NCBI GenBank assembly: GCA_037576195.1
Contig: CM075102.1
Coordinates: forward strand, 45,752,745 to 45,816,744
Length of the DNA: 64,000 bases
Reading direction: 5' to 3'
From: Phytoseiulus persimilis
Taxonomy: Eukaryota > Arthropoda > Arachnida > Mesostigmata > Phytoseiidae
The notes under the pieces are model-generated. The model saw only the letters and a program-made list of their open reading frames with translations, was not told the origin of the DNA and did no database searches. A program made the translations under genes and the position numbers. Position 1 is the stretch's first letter. Every line of letters starts with the position of its first letter. This document shows, piece after piece, positions 1 to 12,124 of the stretch.

Positions 1-3000
1 GCACTCCTTGCAAACGATCCGTCCACATCGCCGACAATGGTGCTTGCGAATGAGCAGAGAGAACTTCGTCTGACAAACCATGCACTTCGTGATTTCATCG
101 TCCTTGACCCACTCTTTCACGGATGGTATTTTACTCGGCATGATGAACCCAGAAGCAGATTCGCCGCGCTGCGAAACGGTGCCAAAGCGTTAGACTTTGT
201 GTCATGGGTGAATCATCCTCAGAAATATGAATCGGGCTTTGGCCATCCCGATTTCCCCCCACCACGAATTGACCTCACCGCGGACTCACCGCGGAAACTT
301 GGCCCATGGACGCTCTTCGGTTGGCAATTATGGTCATGTTGTTGAGTTCCAAGGCTCTTTTAGCGAACAATTCGCAAAGGCTATCAACCGCTGCGATGAA
401 TTCCGCTGAGGTGAACTCGGATCTATCGATGATCTTGCCCAAAAGCTCAAGATGACCGTTCATCAAGAGAAGCTCCACGATTATTTCCGGGAAGCCTTCA
501 AGATGATTGTATTCGCATCGTTGAACCAGGGGAATGATCAGGAGGGCTTCGAGACTCAGAGTTTGCCTCTCCAATCGGGACACAAGCGACTGCTCGTTCG
601 AGTACTTGTAGATCATGTATCTCAGGAGGTATAATTTTCCCCTGCTGGGAGACAGTTCGTCTAGGAGGCGTTTGCAAAAGTTAAGTCTCATGTCCGAGTC
701 GGCAATTTGGTCGACGATACGGAGACCTGCGACGTAATCTTCCTCATGCGTTTGGGAGAAGTAGTGACACGCGTTTAATTCGGTGACGACTCGCTGGATC
801 TGCTCGTCTCCCTCGTTAACCAGGGATAACATCGAGATTTTGTGCACGAAGTCGAAGCGGTTCATCGCCCTGAGCCTCTCGATAACCCAAGGAATGTCTT
901 TCGATATAGCTCTCCAGTCAACGCTCAGGAGGCGTCCGAGAGACTGGTACAGGTACATCCGTTCGATCTCGGTGGTCAGTTCTTGGTAGCGAGCGTCGTC
1001 TTTTGGCACGAGACTTTTCAAGGCTTTCGATCCGAGCTCTATGTCCTTGTCGTTCCAGTCCATGTAATTTTTGATGAAGCTCTCAACTTTCATTGAATGA
1101 TTTTCGATCTTCAGGACGTAACGGTAGGAGATTTTCGCGAGGTCTTGGACGATGAGCTGTTTCAGATAGAACAGCTTAGAAGTCACGATCCTCCCGCCGG
1201 ATATCGCTTCACAGAGGTCGATGCATTGTAACATCCTGGAGAGCGGATCGCTCCATCCGCTCGACGTTTCCAGAACCTGGAGGGAAGAAGTTTCGGAGAT
1301 GAGAATGTGGGTCGCCGTACCCAAGTGTGGCCGATTCTCTAATCTCAGAGCTGGAGATTCGCTCTCATGGTCCTCCTGATTCGAATTCCCAGTGTCGCTG
1401 GCGGAGTCGGAAACGAATCCCGGTTCGACTCACTTTCCAGATATCGTCGGTGACACTCCCAGATAAGGCCGTGTGCTTCGCGTCCGGAAGCATGCCCAGG
1501 ATTCTGTCGAGCGCAGAAGATTTCGACTCGACCGTGGGATTCAACATAGCACCTATCGGACCGCAGTGCTGCTCCATGTAGCGGAGAACGCTTGGAGGAA
1601 CATCAAGCTTGGAGCTTCGCTGTCGTTCGCAAAGGTCGGAGCACTGGCCGACTTGGTTCAAGTTCAAATGAAACTTATGAGGTTTCACAAACTCAATGGA
1701 GAATCCAGGGCCACCCACTGGAACGGATAAAGACACCGTTCATAAGTCTATCCTATAATATACAATAATGAGCTTTAGCTCGTGTTATTCGAGTTCCAAC
1801 ACGGGAAAAATACAACTTCAGAGTCCCATACACCAAAAACTCACTTTTGAGAATCGTGAGCTGCAGAAGCTGTTTTTCGTGGCCTTTGAAGAATTTTCCT
1901 TTCACGATCTCTTCGGTCTGCCACGGCACGTGCATCTGCGGAAAACCAGATGTTCCGATCAACATTCCGCGACTTCCGAATGAAAGTTGACTTTTCGCAA
2001 TTCTGGGCTTCTGTCACTACCTTCTTGTTCTCAACGTCGACGTTAATTTTCAAGACGGCACGTGAGAAACCTTCTTGCAGTTGTGCTTCAGTTTCCAGAA
2101 CTCGCAGTGCAGGGTCGTCCTTGAAGCCCTGTACCAGTGAGAAAACAGTCAGCATATTCGCGGTCGGCAGGAATCCGTAGTCCGGTACCGGAGCCAAGGC
2201 CAGCAAGGGAGCCCTGAGTTCGGGGAGGGAATGCTCGCAGAACAGTATTGAGTATTTCAGCTGGAATATCGAGAGCCAGTCAATCATTGCTTCAGCGAGG
2301 GAGTCGACTCGCTACGGAATCACCACCACCGGACTGTCCATGTTGGCAATCGATTGCGAGAATGTCGAGAACCTCCAAGGTTACCTGCAGCAAGGTGACG
2401 ACTCCCATACATCCAACTTCGTACGCGTACAAACTGTCGTCTATTTGACCTTCCAAAATATTCGTCACAAACGGAAGACCTCTTTTGCATTTGAACAATA
2501 AACGATCCAAGATGAGACAGTGAACGACATTCAGGAAGAAGGGTATGCGTTCTTCGATCTTGAGTCTGGTGAGGTCTATGTTGACGAGTTCCCTCGTTGA
2601 TTCGCGCCATCGTTCATACTGAGCGGAGAAGGCGACCTCACGAAGACTCTCGTACCTTCAAAAAAAAGTTCCGTTGCGAACGTGGTCATTTCCAGCCTCG
2701 GGATCAGTCTGAAAAAGCAGTAGGATTTCTGAATTTATCGAAGAGCATCTGGAGCACACCTTTCCAGGACTAGTTTTCCTGCCGTCCTTTCCCCCAGGAT
2801 GTCGATAATTTGAGAGAGTAGTTTCTTCGCAACGAACGCCGCGTCGCGAGAGACCTGCGCTTGGGGATTCCTGTGCGTCACGCCCGTTGTTCCGCTGTCG
2901 GCGTTCAGTACCCGCACTTGGCAGAGGTCGTTGTAACTGATCGGTCTCAAGTAAATGTTCGGTAGAATCTGGAAGGGAAGTTTGACTTCGAGCCTCTATT

Positions 3001-6000
3001 CGGAACGATCCTCACAAATGACCGGAAGTAATCTCTGAGGCCGAGACGGAAGACGATCGCTCACCTCTTTCGAGACACATTGAGTTATGTTGAGTTTCAT
3101 TTTGGCGGCGAACTCCTCAAGCTTGTTCGGTGCCACGTGATCCTGAAGAATGAGTTTCAGCAATGTCATCGAGGGCGAGCATTCCTCAAGAACGCTGAAA
3201 TAGGTCCTTTGTTGCGGTCCCACATGTGCGTGGAGGGTTTGTTGTTTTTCTTCCAGGGCTTTGTAAACCTGGCGAGCATGTGCATAAAGGGCTCGAGGAA
3301 AATCGAAGTTGTCTGAAATGGAGGGAGCAGTGTGGAACTCCAAAAATCCTGATGCCTCAAGAATATGGGGATCGATCGAGCCGAGAACATTCAAATCCAT
3401 CGCGAGCGCTTCCGATCCTCATTCCGAGTCATCTCCCAGCTTGAGGAACATACATGGTTGTAGCCGTAGATGGAATCTTCGTATTCCGGTTCCAGTCATT
3501 TTTGCCAAACGGAAGAATTCCTGATGGAGCTCGCTGTTGGCTGTACCATGAGTTTTGTTCAACAGAGATCCCACGAGCTCTATGCTCTCAGCTAGTTTCG
3601 ACCAAAACAGCAACTCTTCTCGCATCTTTTCTCCGTCCAGGTGACATGTCGAAAGTAGTAAAGCTTGTTCCAGTGGCGTTTCCTGCAGATGAACTCAGTC
3701 ATGAATCTCTCAGACCTCCAATATGATCGAGCGGCGCCCTCGGAAGGCACAGGAAGGTGTGGGGAAACTCATGACAGTCTGGATGGATTTCCGGCACTCA
3801 CCGTATCAGACAACTTGTCGCAAATTCTATGAAGGATCACACTGGATTTATAAATAGCCTGTAGTTCCGGACTGACGAGAGACGACGTTTCCTTCGAGCT
3901 CTCGGCTGAGTGCCCGAGGAGTCTGCAGGCAACGAACGGTCGCAGACCAGAGATGAAAGCGAGATTCAAATAAAACCGACTCTGCGAAAATACGATCTTG
4001 AGACATCCGTTCGGGGAAGTTCGACTGGAAATGTTTCCCACACTATCGCTGAAGTTGCGAGTGATTAAGCGCTCATCCTACCAAATTGCTAGAGTTTGCT
4101 GTCAGAGGCCTGATTTGTAGAAATGATTCAGCGGCCGCAAAAATTGCGCTCGTATTCTCCGCATTTGTTTGAAGGCTCAGCAGTTCTTCCTCTATGAGAC
4201 TCATCGACAGACAAAACTCTAGTTCGGCGCTGTCCGTCATCTCTGATTTCTTCAGTACCGCAACCTGGAACCGACTCGGTCGTTAGTGCGAATCTCGATG
4301 CCGCTCCGATAAATGATTCGACGAATGGGACACTGGAGAAAAACCGATCGTTTCTATTTACTTCTTTTGCGCGCGTGTAGTTGCTCTTCCAGAGACAGTG
4401 CCTCATCAGAGCCTCCATGGTGGACAGCATGAGTTCGACAATCGTAGCTTGAGGCGCTCGAGGCTCCAGATGAGCTGTGTGAGATTTAGTTCTCTGTCGA
4501 GCAGTTCTTCGCCGACTGCGAGGGGGAGTTGACAACGAAGAAGAAGAAGAGGAATCTGGAATCAGTTTTCAGGGTTTCAGCCTTCAGCGTTCAAAACTTG
4601 AGCGCTCGGGAAAATCAATCATAATTTCTTTGTTCCTCGATCGCACCATCGCATTCGATGTTCTGGACGCATCGGATGCTGACAAGCAGCTTCTCCTCCA
4701 CGATTTCCAATCTCCACCTCGCGTCGACGACGTGCTTCAAGAGCTCCTCAAGTCGATTCTGGAGAGCTCGTTCGTCCGTGACTTTCACCTTCGTCGACCT
4801 GATTTGCGTATTTAGGTGCGTGAGCAAGGCCGCAATGAACTTCTTCGACGCGAGGAATCCGTTCGATCTCAAGCAGCCCTGCTGTTGCTCCAACAAATCG
4901 TATCGAGAAGAACTGTCCGCATCGTTCTCTTCGTCGGAAACTTCTTCGCTCTGTTGCAGATCTCGGTGGGTGACAAAAATCAAAGAGAACAGATTTTCGA
5001 GAACTTCGACCTTCAGCGCATTCCTCGGTAGCTCGGAAAGGAGCGTGTTCATTGAGGTCAGCTCCTGTGTCACCAAAGTGTCGAAGGAAACGTCGGGACC
5101 TACAATGGAGCTTTGTGAAACATGTTTCGTGTCCCGTCATCATTGCCGCATCTGTGAGGCTATCTGCGGCATGAAACGTCCTTTTATCTGAACGGATAAC
5201 TGGTTCGCTGAAGTGTACCGAAGCCTATACTCCCGGACTCGAGTCAATCGCGCTCACCGTGCTGGTCGATGAACTCGATGATATCTTTCGTCGATTCGAA
5301 AGTCAGATCCTCTTGGGTTCGTGGATGAAAAACAGACTTACGATCCGTTTTCCGTTCCGCGATTAAGGCAGCGTGGTACAGAGCAGCACAAGCGTGCTTC
5401 AAAATCAGGTAACCCCGTAACATGTGCGATTGATACTCTGAAAATGAAAACCATGGAGCGCTGGAAGGTGAGAGTGACCAACAAAGGTAGCATCCGCAGC
5501 TGGAATCATCGCATGTAGCACCAAATAGCGCTCACCTACCGTCTTTAACAATGTGCAGAACTTGAGAGTCCTTCATGCCTTTCAAAGCTCCGGTCGAATG
5601 AACGACTCGAAGCAGACTCTGAGTTTGCCGCTGAGCGACCAGATCTAGTAGTGAGCTTTTGGTCACCGATGAGATGAGCCGACATTCTCTCACGATTTCG
5701 GCAAGCCTGAGGTCGTGAGTAGATTTCTCCTCAGGATTTGTGAAAGGAGAACACATCTCGTTCTCAATCGATATGAATCAAAATAATTCCGCCCAAGGAA
5801 TGGCGGAAGGAACTTGTGAGAATCACCTGGTGATTACTTCATCGTCCGGGTAGAGCCTCTCCAGGTCGTCGAGTCGTGCGAAAACAACTTCCGGTGGAAG
5901 CTTGCTCCAAGCGAATTGCAGCGCCAGCGGTCGCAGATTGATGCCGGGGAGGTTATCCGGCAATTTATCGTTTTTTATCAAGGCAGTGATGATATCATCC

Positions 6001-7220
6001 TGAAAATTCGAGCCTCGCCTATGTTCAGACACCTAACGATTGGATCCGACGAGTGAGGAGTGAGCGCTATCTCTCATTTTTCACCGAAGGCCCGAAACTT
6101 TTACCAGATGTAGTTCAAGGAAGTGTTTTCGGAGAGCCCTCGCTCGACTGAGGATGCATTCTCTCTCACTAATGGCATCTAGGAGTATTTTCTGGAACTG
6201 CTTGTGCTGGCAGCCGATGGCCATGGATAGAAGCTTGTCGGGTCTTTTCGGTAGGACGGTTTCCACCAGACTGCTCGCTATCTCGCGAAGGACTTCCGTA
6301 GGAACTGTATCGTGCGCGGGAGCGAAAGCAACGAGCTCCTGTAGTTTGTCGATCAGCTGATCGACGCTCCACGCTACATAGAAGAGAACAGAACAGGTAG
6401 TTCTCATGGAGATCAATGCCGTACCGGCATCGCAGCGAAGGGGTCGGGCTATGGATGTTCTCTATGGGTAATACCTGACGTAGCTTGTTGCATTTGAACG
6501 CATATTTGAAGGATGCATTCTAGGGGCACTTGCGGCAGGCGCAGTAGGTCGAGAATGACGAACAAACTGACAGGAACTTGAGGAAGGAGACAGCATTGTC
6601 GTAGAGCGTTGAGTACGGCCTGTTCTGGCTGGACCCCGTGCGTGTAGCTGTCCAGGAGGAGCTGCAGAATACGATGTAACAGCAAAGATTCTCGGGGGAG
6701 ATTCAAATCAGGAAGTTTGACTCCAGAGTGGATGCCTGACCGAGAGCTTTGGATGGTGACTCACAAACTTTGTGCCTTCGTCGAGCTGAGTGACATTCCG
6801 CAAAGTACTTCTGAAGGCCGCATCTTTCGCCAACGTGGCGTCTCCAATGCAGCGAGCCGCGAGAAACGACAAGTGTTCAGGACTGCGAACATTCTGGTGA
6901 AGACAGTAACTGGAATCGCGAACAACTGCATGAAACACCCGTCGGAGGAGTCCTGGTAGCCAACATGAACGAGCCCTCAGGAAGCAAGGAAATCTAAACC
7001 AACGGGGACACTACCTGTTGAGGTGGGGCTGGAGAGCTACACCCCTCAGGATATCACCGACTGCATCCTTCTCAGAGAACTGGTGGAACTTCACGAAAGC
7101 TGCTACAACCTCCCACTGACCGAGAGCCAGGTGAGTTTTGAACTCTGAGAGCAGGTCGCTGTCCGACGCATATCGCCTGTTCATGGCACCCTGTGGGACA
7201 AATGACATCATTCGATCCAT
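1..7220 (-). CDS. ZFYVE26: ZFYVE26 (spastizin) orthologue, 3' end outside window
   Basis: Large FYVE-finger protein that in vertebrates binds PI3P and works with spatacsin and AP-5 in endolysosome and autolysosome recycling. Phase-consistent exons (minus): 7015-7220, 6765-6909, 6475-6661, 6105-6373, 5827-5999, 5540-5706, 5342-5437, 4647-5099, 4362-4555, 4082-4264, 3802-3981, 3547-3682, 3065-3312, 2760-2968, 2385-2655, 2021-2260, 1845-1935, 1434-1717, 290-1336 (or to 1375) and 1-168. A 27-nt exon at 5258-5284 is possible. Introns are mostly 85-130 nt. The model gives about 1,650 residues before the edge. Recognisable stretches are VLENLFSLIFVTHRDL and SNGFLASKKFIAALL (exon 4647-5099), and the FYVE signature RKHHCRRCG with CMVC upstream and CKEC downstream in the last exon. 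A DUF547-like segment lies at 1434-2655. The start is the first ATG with an open exon. Exon edges are my inference from splice consensus and phase. Confidence 0.9.
1434..2655 (-). other. DUF547-like domain inside ZFYVE26
   Basis: Exons 2385-2655, 2021-2260, 1845-1935 and part of 1434-1717 encode a segment with the landmarks I know from DUF547 proteins, in the right order: IEERIPFFLNVVHCLIL (family pattern: xxxLAFWINxYNAL), YEVGCMGVVTLLQLKYSIL (YxVGGxxFSxxxIExxIL), VFSLVQGFKDDPALRVL (xFALSxGxxSSPAxRxY), then QLQEGFSRAVLKINVDV and a short VPW stretch where the family has LPK. All splice phases across the segment agree with one protein. It sits roughly at residues 950-1150, between the N-terminal helical part and the region leading to the FYVE finger. 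I do not recall this domain in human ZFYVE26. The domain's biochemical role is unknown to me. Confidence 0.6.
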
Positions 7221-9050
7221 GGTCCGAAGTGCTGCAGTTTCACTCCAAAGTCTGATGAGTGAGGCTCATCCGAAATGTTCGAACACATTGGCGGAATGGC
7301 TGCGCCGCTTCCAAGCTTCTCTGGAGCGACTGGTTCAGCTGCGAGCGAAGCTGCTTGGATGCATTAGAGATTTCGCTTCTACTGCGTGACTTGATTGTTT
7401 AAAAACCGCTCTTCCACTAATCCCGCATATCATGTGACTCAACGACCGTGCTTCCTCTACGGGGATTAGAGACAGCAACTGTTCGGGAAACTCACCGAAG
7501 AGAGTCTTGTCATTTTGGAATTTTCATTTCTGAAGTTTCACCCGCGTGAGAAAGGCGGAACGAAATTTATTTCGAAGTTCCTTGAAAACACCGCCTCTTC
7601 CTTGACCATATGATTTCGTAAACAAAGTAGACTCAGCTGCTCCTGCTCGAGCATCCGTCACTCGCGCTTAGGCGCCGCTCTGGGACCAACGTTGCTATCT
7701 ACCCGGATTCGAAGTCCGTCAGCCGCCTATTCTTGACAGAGAATTGTCGGATAAGACTCTTTGGCGAATGTGCTGTCGTTGATTTCGAAACTGCTATCGG
7801 CGGAGTGACGATCTCCGAGAGCACTGCATTGCACGTACGACCAGCTCTATCTCATTTCTCGTCCGGTGCTTGAACTGACCTCGTGTGGAAACCTCACGAG
7901 TGAATCGTTCCGAAATCAGTTCCAAAGCGTTTCGGGGGTACTCGAAGAAAATTTTTGGTCGGTCCCGACCAAAGTTCCTGATCTGCTTTGGAGTATTCCT
8001 GGAACAGGTCCAATGGATCATACTTCCGGAGATGTTTCGTGACACTTGGGGAGTCGAACATTCCGAACTCCCGAGCAAACCGAACCGAATACCTTACGCA
8101 GAATCAATAGAAGACCTCGCGGAGAACAACGCGGGTTACCGAACAACATCTGACAGTCGCGCCACACGAATTGAGAGACAGCAGTGAACCGGTTCCGCTT
8201 TCCCCGGGGGCGCCTGCTTAGAGTGATCATGCAGTGCGACAGAAGAAACGGAGAAGCGAAGTTGCTGCCATGACTGGGGTATATCGAGGTTTGGGGTTTC
8301 AGAACCGTCAACGGTTTCGTCGACTAAGCTCTCGTTCTCTGGTAATTTCGGTTCATCCGATTTCCGAGATGTTCGGCCACAAGCCCGAATCTCGTCTTGG
8401 GTTCTCTCCGGGATCAACTCCCTCACGGAAGACTTGTAAAGGTCGCGTGCGGATTAGAGTGCGGATCACGTAAGGCGGAACTCTTTTCGGTTTCCGCAAC
8501 ATCGGACGCAGCGAATTTCCACGGATCTGTATGAGCGAAGCCTTGGTGTCCGGTCCAGCCCTCGCACGTGAGAAATCAAGTACCAGAGCTCCAACGGTGG
8601 AGAAATGCGGGAAACGTTCTCTTTCGGTGGTAGATCATCGAAAGAAGGTCCAGTTCCTTTCATCCTCGGGACATTATGACGGAGTCGGAATAGCATTGGG
8701 ATTGAACACCACGGAATCACGATTGATATCCGAGTTTCCGTGCTCTAGGTTGACATCCCGTGCCCTCAAGGTGATTCTGGGGGTTTTTCCCCTCCCGGAA
8801 GAAGCTTCGAGTCATGTGAAGGCTCCCTCGGGTAGCGAGTTCACGTCAGTGAAGGGAAACGACTTCAAACTTTAGCGCCTTCAGATAAACTCCGCCTCCG
8901 TCTTTCCCTTAGCATCGTCCGCACGGCGCTTCGGTGAATTCTGCCGCTCAGCCGCGATACGTTCCATTTCTCGCTTCGAAGGAGTTCTCAATAAAAGTTC
9001 ATTAATGCATTGAAGACGTCAACCGCAGGATCTCATCCCAAGAGCCCAAA
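7221..9050. other. Intergenic region between ZFYVE26 and DNAJC22
   Basis: The flanking genes are transcribed away from each other, so both promoters should lie here. I see no TATA box or recognised domain. The open frames (for example 8531-8875 plus) resemble nothing I know and are of a size expected by chance at this base composition. Confidence 0.5.
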
Positions 9051-10121
9051 ATGAAGAGTTTCTGGATCGCTTTCCTCCTGTTGCTTTTCGGAGGGGTCTT
9101 CGGCTTCCATCATTTCTACCTCGGCAGACTTCGGCATGGGATTCTCTACCTGTTCACATTTGGCCTCTACGGAGCGGGTCCGTTGTACGATTTCACAAGA
9201 CTGCGGCATTATGTGCGGTGGGCTAACTTCGACAGTGACTTCAAAGAAGAGTACCTCGCAAAAATACGTGAAGATCCCAGGCCTTCGATCAGTTGTGCCC
9301 GCTGGATCACATTGTTATTACTACCACAAATGTTCGGGACAGTGGTGAGATACGCTTTGCCCCAATCAGTCCTCAATCCGTACGTGCACGTCGTTCTCAC
9401 GAGCATTATCATGCCGTCCGCACAAGCTTTCATCGTTTGGTTTGTCTGCTCTATCGGAGAGTATGAAGGAAACTTCAAGGATGCTCTGAAAGGAGCCTAT
9501 TACGCTTTCCCTATATACTTTTTCTTCACAACATCCCCAACCGCCGACCTGATCACGGCTGCGGCCGCCCTTTATTCCTTCCGCAAAAGATGGACTTATC
9601 GGCTGAAACCAGAGCAGCCTCGATCCCTCATGTCCAGTGTGGGCGTCGTTCTCCTCTTCTTCACCGTATTTTCCCTGCTATTTGCCTCTATGATGATGTT
9701 CTCTTGCGCGATCGAGGTGAACGACGAAGAAATCACGTGCAGAGAGGCTCTGAGACACTTCTTCACGTCGCCGCTGTGGCAGGACATACTTACATCGTTG
9801 CGCAGCATTAAGCAGTCCATCACGGAGGGGGGTTGGGAAAGCTTCCGACAAAATCTGGTGATTTTGATGGATCCTACAGGTGAACTGCATGCGTACAAAG
9901 TTCTTGGGGTCAATGAAACAACCACCGATGAGGAGATTCGGAGAGCTTATCGACAACTTTCGAAGCAGTACCACCCCGACAAGAATCTCCACAAGGACTC
10001 TGAGGAGGCTAAGGACGCCGAATACAAATTCATGGAAGTTCAGCAAGCATTCGAGATTCTGCAACTGAAGAAGAGCAAGAGAAGTGAAACAGACGCGAGT
10101 GATCTCACGAAGCCTCAATGA
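9051..10121 (+). CDS. DNAJC22: DnaJ homologue subfamily C member 22 (Wurst)
   Basis: Single-exon, 356-residue multi-pass membrane J-protein. In Drosophila, Wurst is needed for clathrin-dependent endocytosis in tracheal maturation; here that role is by homology. The N-terminus is a TM2-type pair of hydrophobic segments with the signature GGVFGFHHFYLGR (about residues 13-26) followed by LYLFTFGLYG. Further hydrophobic segments follow at about residues 83-140 and 190-218. The C-terminal J domain starts near residue 279 (AYKVLGV) and has the HPD tripeptide (YHPDKN, about residue 308) that stimulates Hsc70 ATPase. Domain order and length fit the family. The start ATG follows cccaaa and directly opens the first membrane segment. 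No intron is needed. Confidence 0.95.
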   Translation: MKSFWIAFLLLLFGGVFGFHHFYLGRLRHGILYLFTFGLYGAGPLYDFTRLRHYVRWANFDSDFKEEYLAKIREDPRPSISCARWITLLLLPQMFGTVVRYALPQSVLNPYVHVVLTSIIMPSAQAFIVWFVCSIGEYEGNFKDALKGAYYAFPIYFFFTTSPTADLITAAAALYSFRKRWTYRLKPEQPRSLMSSVGVVLLFFTVFSLLFASMMMFSCAIEVNDEEITCREALRHFFTSPLWQDILTSLRSIKQSITEGGWESFRQNLVILMDPTGELHAYKVLGVNETTTDEEIRRAYRQLSKQYHPDKNLHKDSEEAKDAEYKFMEVQQAFEILQLKKSKRSETDASDLTKPQ

Positions 10122-10198
10122 TATAACCATCTTGACTGACTTGGAATCTCTGAGTTTCTGTGATATGACGATAATTTTATTCAGATGACATCGCGACA

Positions 10199-10204
10199 AA
10201 TAAA
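10199..10204 (+). terminator. Poly(A) signal AATAAA for DNAJC22
   Basis: A canonical AATAAA lies 78 bases after the DNAJC22 stop codon, followed by a GT-containing stretch (gacgtgactg). This is a suitable 3' end for a short 3'UTR. Confidence 0.7.
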
Positions 10205-10345
10205 TGACGTGACTGCCGGCTCACAGTCATTGAAGCCACAGTCGTCGTCTCCCGCAACCTGACCTGACCCATATCTAGGCAGGCTTCACTTTCCGAAATG
10301 AGGCCATCTTAGTAGCGTTCCGACATTGCCCTTGTGGGCGGGGGT

Positions 10346-10476
10346 CATTTCGAGCCCGGATACATTTAGAGCCTGAGTACATTGGAGCCCAAGAAGATTC
10401 ATGGCCCGAGGACATTTGGAGCCCGGGGACCATTTGAGCCCGAACAAATTTTGAGCCGCAAGACATTTGGAGCCCT
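10346..10476. repeat. Degenerate 17-bp tandem array (about 8 units)
   Basis: Consecutive units of about 17 bp share the core catttggagcccgggga: catttcgagcccggata, catttagagcctgagta, cattggagcccaagaaga, ttcatggcccgagga, and so on to catttggagccctg. The period wobbles between 15 and 18, so it is a decayed minisatellite. It starts about 140 bases past the DNAJC22 poly(A) signal. Confidence 0.75.
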
Positions 10477-12120
10477 GCCTTCACACTGAGAGATCCAACG
10501 TTTTCCAGAGATGAGAACGTTTCTGATTACGCAACACAATGTTCCTTCGTCAATACCATATTTGTTTCCTGTGGATGAGGGATCCCAAACCTGGGCTCTC
10601 AGTGTCTTCGGACTCAAATATAATCGGGCTCAAAAGGTGAGTCCCCGCCCTTGCATACCCTGTACTTCACACCGGCCGCACGTCACGTGGTCGGGCATAT
10701 TGTGATTCGTATTGGCATTTTGAGTTCGACTGAGAAAGATTTGGGAGATTCAATATGGGAGGTGGAAGTAAACCGCGGTCGAGACCGGAGCCCGGTCGAA
10801 GAATGGGGCGTCCCAGACTTGATTCATCGCTCCGGAGTTCTGCGGATCACGTTCCAGATTGTCACCATAACTTCACAGAACAATATATAGGGCTTCGACA
10901 GCTCAGGACAAGAACCTGGAAGTTTTGGTGATTTTCCGAAATCATTCCATCAATCGCCAGGGATTGATCCGATGAGGGGATGATTCCGAAATATCACTCA
11001 AACTCCCAGGCTCAACTCATGAGCTTCTACAGGTTCAAAGGCGCCAAGCCCATTCGATGCGAATGAAGGTCCCCTATAGCGTTCATAGCTCCGTCTGAAG
11101 TGCCCTGGGGGTATCGCTGCGGTGACTGTTGGTGATGGTTGCCGTGATAGTTCATGTAGAGGAGAGCAGTACGGAAGTTGGCTCTCAACTTTCGAAACGG
11201 ATGGCCAACCCACCTACGTGACCCGACCCGCCATGAGCCCCGGCGCGCTAGATCGGGACGGACTCGGGACGCCTCTCGGTTCAGGTCGGTGATTGGAAGA
11301 GCGATTGAATTGGCGCTCATTGGAAGATGTGATGAAAACCGGAAGTGGGCCCTGTATCACTCCTGAATCTGTTCTGTTCGGAGGGTCATGATTTGGCTCG
11401 AACCTATGATTTCCATGATGAGGTCCTTCTCAGATGACCCTGTAGTTGCTCGGCAGCCAACGAGAGCTTTCACGAGTACCGGTGGCAAGCTCTACGGTCC
11501 TACTGAGGTGAAGCGCGCGGAGCAGTTGGTACTCTCGAGATGCTCCAACGATGGCACCTTCAAGGGATTCCATCTCGTTCGATCCCGAGAGATCCCTTCT
11601 ACGTGCCACGAGTACTCGGGATTTCTGAGCGAATGGGTATGATCGTGGAAATTCAACGATCTTGTGGTTCAACGTTTTCGGCATTGAAACACCGCTTCCC
11701 TGTGCATTGGATCAGCATATTTTCTCAAACTGTCTTCTTATTCGACTGCTCGGGAAATGTTGTTACTTTTTAGTGGTGTAGTTTGCTCGCTATTGATCAA
11801 AACTTCTGACTGCAATGGCGGAATATCGTCGACGATCGAAACATGTCTTCGGCTGGTCCTGGAGCCATTCAGCTTCATGTTATCGACACTGAGTCGCTCC
11901 ATCGAGAATTTCAGGAACTAGTTCTATGGTTCGAGCTTCAGGCCCTCGAAATCGAGGTTGAATCGTTGGTTCGGATGATACCAGAGCCCTTCTCGTGGAT
12001 TGCGTATCAACTCCTCGAATCCGACAGTGAACTGCTTCTTCGGGTGTATCTGAAGTTCTTCCTGTAGCTTGCAATTGTGCACGGCTACTTAGGGTCTCGT
12101 AGACGGTCCTCCAGGCTCTC
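10477..12120. other. Gene-free stretch
   Basis: I find no recognisable protein, RNA or repeat. Open frames such as 11027-11320 (minus) lack domain similarity and a supportable splice model. Confidence 0.4.
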
Positions 12121-12124
12121 AAAG

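Noticed and set aside
2656-2708. A 53-nt extra exon in ZFYVE26
   Set aside because: Including it shifts the following exon into a frame with a stop. Splicing 2760 directly to 2655 (acceptor after a T8 run) keeps phase and gives a normal 104-nt intron.
4658-5191. 177-codon plus-strand open frame
   Set aside because: It is antisense to the ZFYVE26 exon 4647-5099, whose minus-strand protein is clearly conserved. It is a shadow frame.
5258-5311. A 54-nt exon in ZFYVE26
   Set aside because: It would require a 30-nt intron, below the spliceosomal minimum. A 27-nt version (5258-5284) is possible, but the flanking exons also join in phase without it.
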